Part shown: positions 59,767-64,000 of the stretch, piece by piece
How positions within the stretch are numbered: the stretch's first letter is position 1
Layout: each line of letters opens with the position of its first letter
Notes under the pieces: model-generated
What the model saw: only the letters and a program-made list of their open reading frames with translations
Databases searched by the model: none
What the model was told of the DNA's origin: nothing
From: Lingula anatina
Taxonomy: Eukaryota; Brachiopoda; Lingulata; Lingulida; Lingulidae
DNA: 64,000 nt
Direction of reading: 5' to 3'
Assembly (NCBI RefSeq): GCF_001039355.2
Contig: NW_019774047.1
Coordinates: 546,531 to 610,530 of the forward strand
Program-made: the position numbers and the translations under genes

Positions 59767-62700
59767 ATGGACTTCCTGAAGCGGGTTTATGGAGCAGCCC
59801 AAAATGCTGTTCAGTCATTCACAAATCCCTACAAAATACAGGAAGTCAATTCCAAGAACTATGACAAGTGAGTGTGTATGATATTGATAATGTAAACTAC
59901 CACTCCTACTACTACAAATTCCTGTTAATGTCCATGTATATATGTTATTACAGAAATACATACATACAAGCACACTTATGTGATAGATAATTGAAAAAAA
60001 TACACGTAATATATGCACATGCACACATTCATGAATCCAAATGTGCATACACATTGTGATTCATGCTGAAAAAAACAATTCCCACAACATATACTGCTAC
60101 ATGTATGTGAAAATTTTCCATTTTCAAATGTTTCACCTATTCTGAAATCTAAAAGAATTTTTTCTTTTTTTTTTGAAAATCCAGTTCTAGTTTGGTGTGT
60201 AAAGAGGGTCTGTTTGCCCTGTACAAGATGGGAAAAACCTATGATGCAATTGTGCATTTTCCAGAACAAACTGATAAAGCTTTCAGGTAAGTATTAGACA
60301 TGTTTATTTTTACTTCACTTATTGTCAACAAAATGTTTCAATAATTTGCACATACATGTCATTACATATATTGTATTTTTAATACTTTTCTTGTGTCCAG
60401 TTGTCAGTGGAAATGAGTAGAAAGAGGGTGAAAGCTAAAGTTAAAATGTCTTAGGTGATGTGGATTTCTTTGAGAAACTGTGCAGCTCATTTTATATACT
60501 GGTATTACTTCAGCCTTTTCAGACTTGAAAAAGAAATGGATGCATTGTCTCAGTTTACCAATTTACAAGAGAAATTAAATCCTCTGGTAATGAGTAGCCA
60601 TGCAGTACTTCAGAAAGACAAACTGCAAGAACTGATAGACTGCTTAAGAGAAAACCCAACTTGGTCTTGTGCTCACCTTGCTACTCAACTTGGACTGAAA
60701 AATAGTCTCCGTCACCCTTCAGTTCTGTGGTGAGTTCACCAATTTAGAATAATATTAATTTACCAATCCATAAAGTTACATGTACTGTGGAATGGTATGA
60801 TTTAGCTGAAAATGGGTCCAGGTCAATCCATGTACTTTTTTGCTGCAAGTGTACATATTCACCAAATTGCCCTGTATATATAGTGGTATTCACAGTAGTA
60901 CATTATACGCGACTACCCCTGATCCCACATTGTTTCTGGAGTGACCTGCATTTTCAACTAAACACCTAAAATATTCAGTCATAAGGTCATTGATGTAATC
61001 CCCCATCCTTTTTATAAATACATTTTTTATAAACTTGGATTTATAATGTGTATCTGATATAATAGTTTCATAAATGCTGCTGATCCTAAATCTGGCTTGG
61101 CACCAATCCATTTGGCAGTGAAGAGCAACATGACAGATCTTGTAAAAGAATTGGTGGTGTGTCAGGCTCAAACCTCCCTAATTGATGCACTGGGGAACAC
61201 AGCCTATCACTATGCTGCTGTAACAAATAGGGATATTATTAGGGTAAGACTTATAGTGAACTAGTTTCTCAATTAGTTACCAAGGTTTTTTTTTTTCAAA
61301 CACATTTCATTTTTAGTACAGAGAATGTAGAGGTATTAATGTGTCAAGTTTAATAGTTTTAAACCTGTCCTTTTCAAAAATCATTTTGTAATACTGACTG
61401 CATGGAACCTATGAACCTATAGTTAGATTTATATATGTATACTCAATGTTTAACTGATCAGGAATTCCATAGAAAAATATTTTAGAGCTTTATTTTGAGA
61501 TTATTTTCTTATGTCTATTTTTTTCATCCAGATACTTGCCACCCGTGATATTGCCAAAGTTGTCAACACTTGCAATGGGGAAGGTGAAACACCATTACAT
61601 ATTGCTGCACTGCACAACAAAGATGAGTGTTTAGATGAGCTTTTGATACATGGTGCTGATCCTATGCTCACTAATTCCTACAGGTTCCCAATACATTGTG
61701 CTACAAAAAATTCAAATATAAAGTGAGTTCAAGTGTTAGTATGCAATCAATCGAAATCATTAAAACTTTTTTTTTGATTAGGAAAGTATGTGACATGAGT
61801 GTAAAAAAAATTGTTGAGAATCATTTTGTACTTCTGAAACACTAAATTTTAATATTTAGAAAAATTTTTTCAAACGTTGAAAGAAATATCATGATTTGAC
61901 AATAATTGATGGTGATTTTGTTTATTTATTTGTTTGTTGTTTGTTTATATATTTATATATTTTTTCCTTTCCTTTCGTAGATGCATAGAAATTTTAGTTA
62001 AGAGGTGTCCCAACCAGTTGACTATGCAAGACTCAAAGTATGGTGGTGCTCCTATTCATTGGGCTAAAACCAAAGAGGTATTATGCATGCTATATTGCAA
62101 ATGTTAATGTTAAGTGTTTAAGAAAATACCCTGTCACTTTTATGTATCTGATAAGAATGTTCATTTGATATCGTTGTTGAGATATATGTTACACATTTTT
62201 ACAAGTCACTGATTACAATTAAAACATACCTACAGAACAGAATATGTGTGTTTACTTTCACATTTCAAAAGGTATAAAAGTTTTATTGAATACCAGAATA
62301 ACAATGTCATATGTTTATAAGGTATTATAAAACTTAATATTTTATAGCATGATTGATAATCTTTAATTTATGTTATAAAGGTTTTATTTTCTTTTGCAGA
62401 CAGTGGCCTTGCTTGCAGACTTGGGGTGCGATACAAATGCTCGTAATTTTTCTGGTGATACACCTTTGCATATTATGATACAGAGAAAACGTGTGGAGTG
62501 TATAGTTGAATTGCTGTCACGTGGGGCAGATGCTAATGCTATTGGTTATCAAGGAAATACACTATTACACTTGGCCCTTCTGGTAAATATTTCTTCATAT
62601 TCCTTTAATACAAAAATAAATTCATTTGCTAAAACAAAGGTTCAAGCGTTATCTAATTATCATATTTTAATGTACCTCTACATACCTGTATCGAGAGAGA

Positions 62701-64000
62701 AACTTTGTCCAAATTTAAATGCCAGTACAATATTTGCAGAATATTGGAAAAAGTTTTTCACATAACTTGTACATTCTGTTTACACTTGTGTGCCTCAACA
62801 GATCTTATTTACCTTTGATTTGAGTTAACTGCAACTACCAGTATGGTTCACTATTGTCTTTCTCTTTTTTTTGTGTGTGTGAAACATTTTTGTTGGACTT
62901 TGTTTATTATGATTTGATTATTATGAATGATATGATTATTATGAATCAAACTTGGTGAAAAAATAACAATGGCTTACTTTGATGGAAAACTCAAGAAGTA
63001 TTATCATAGAATAGCATATTCCTTTAATGCCAGCAATTTGGTGTGTAACATCAAGGACAAATTCTGATGTTTCAGACAGAAGATGTAGATGTTGTAAGAT
63101 CCATCATTGTGTTTGGATGTGACGTGAATGCTGCTAATTCATTTGGAGTTATGCCTAGACACATTGCAGCTAACAGTTCAAGCAAAAGCAGGTAAGATAT
63201 GATACACATTAACAAGGAAAGATTGTTGATTATGAAGATGGTTATAACGATTGGTTTTCAACATATCACAACTGAATCAATTCTGTAACTTGCAACTTCA
63301 ATATTTTTTCTTTTAAAGTTAAAATAGGCAGTCTGTATGAAAAGCTGCCTTCAAACAAACTTTAAATATTTTGGCTCTAAAATATAATTGCTATACTTTT
63401 TTGTTCTTAATTTCACTGAATACAAATTAACTAGTTCATGCAATAGTTAAGTTATCACCTAGACAACATTTCTTATGGTTGTTACAACTCAGAAATGATT
63501 AATGTTTCATCGTCTGTATGTATGGGGAGTGTGAACACTAGACATACCCAGTATGCTGGTTATTTTGATGGACTTTTACAGCTTTACTTAGCACTAGCCA
63601 CTATTCCTCTTGGTTCTACCATCTATATGTCCATTTAGATATAATAAACTTAAGAGAGGGATGAGTGAGTTGGGGACTTGAATGCCTCTCTTGGAGCTCT
63701 TGGGTAAGGAATTGGCAACTTTTTCTTTTCAAAGCCTAGGGTTTGTTTATACTTGGGACTCAGATATCACCCTGCTTTTCCCACTTTCAGAGATGCCCTG
63801 GTATACTGTCTTCACATGGTTGGTGCCCTGCGCTGTAGGGAGGGAATGCAAGGGTGTTCTGATGGTTGTAAGTCAGACGGAAAGAATGATGGAAAACCAG
63901 ATGGAAAGCCAGCACCACCTCCTGATGAACCAGTCATGTGTAAGGGTGTTTTGTACCAAGAAAGTGTGTAAGGGGACAATAAATATAAGGATTTATGAAG
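59767..64000 (+). CDS. PLA2G6: Calcium-independent phospholipase A2-beta, N-terminal and ankyrin part (3' partial)
   Basis: iPLA2-beta hydrolyses the sn-2 acyl chain of phospholipids and acts in membrane remodelling. Coding exons joined in frame: 59767-59867, 60185-60286, 60523-60729, 61066-61243, 61532-61722, 61981-62077, 62400-62582, 63076-63191, and 63791 onward. The N-terminus (MDFLKRVYGAAQNAVQSF, TNPYKIQEV) matches the conserved start of vertebrate PLA2G6. Ankyrin repeats follow (APIHLAV, ETPLHIAALHNKDE, APIHWAK, DTPLHIMIQRKR, NTLLHLALL, GVMPRHIAA), ending with RDALVYCLHMVGA, equivalent to the vertebrate segment before the catalytic half. The last exon adds a Gly/Asp/Lys-rich linker. Its donor is ambiguous: GTAAGG follows 63939 and also 63967. 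The patatin domain with its GxSxG nucleophile lies beyond the window. Confidence 0.93.

Overview
This 64 kb window is animal nuclear DNA. Genes are split by GT-AG introns, the DNA is AT-rich and full of microsatellites, and the proteins are metazoan: progranulin, prominin, DHHC palmitoyltransferase and ankyrin-repeat iPLA2. The intron-borne 'AAGGTCA...' dispersed repeats, frequent short TIR elements and a DNA-alkylation-repair (AlkD-type) gene make a lophotrochozoan, probably a mollusc, my best guess. This is inference; nothing in the sequence names a species.

Layout. (1) 1-11703, minus strand: a greatly expanded progranulin gene, open at its 3' end (the left edge of the window). A secretory signal exon and a half-granulin exon are followed by at least 19 exons of the same design. 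Each is flanked by phase-1 introns and carries the last two cysteines of one granulin, a linker, and the first ten cysteines of the next. Eight of these exons sit in a 526-bp exon+intron array whose copies read identically, ending at an assembly 'n'. (2) 11704-21700: intergenic DNA rich in mobile elements and diverged repeats, with a 543-bp assembly gap. (3) 21701-50691, minus strand: a prominin (CD133-like) five-span membrane glycoprotein in 25 coding exons that I could join in frame, including a 14.4 kb intron 2. The 3' end is cut at an 'n'. (4) 52877-54903, minus strand: a four-exon AlkD-like DNA glycosylase with recognisable active-site residues. (5) 57050-58069, minus strand: a single-exon DHHC S-acyltransferase resembling ZDHHC22/24. 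(6) 59766 to the window end, plus strand: the 5' half of PLA2G6 (iPLA2-beta), covering the N-terminal region and ankyrin repeats; the patatin catalytic domain lies beyond the window. Genes 5 and 6 are divergent and share a 1.7 kb intergenic region.

The genes do not form an operon or a common pathway. The most notable feature is the progranulin gene. It has phase-symmetric repeat exons, in-frame length variants (one granulin missing a cysteine, one exon with almost no linker), and a recurrent palindrome (consensus AGGTCANNNTGACCT) just inside most of the 5' splice sites. Two of the five single-'n' joins are flanked by long direct duplications, so several apparent tandem duplications are probably unmerged contig overlaps, and the granulin copy number must be treated with that in mind.
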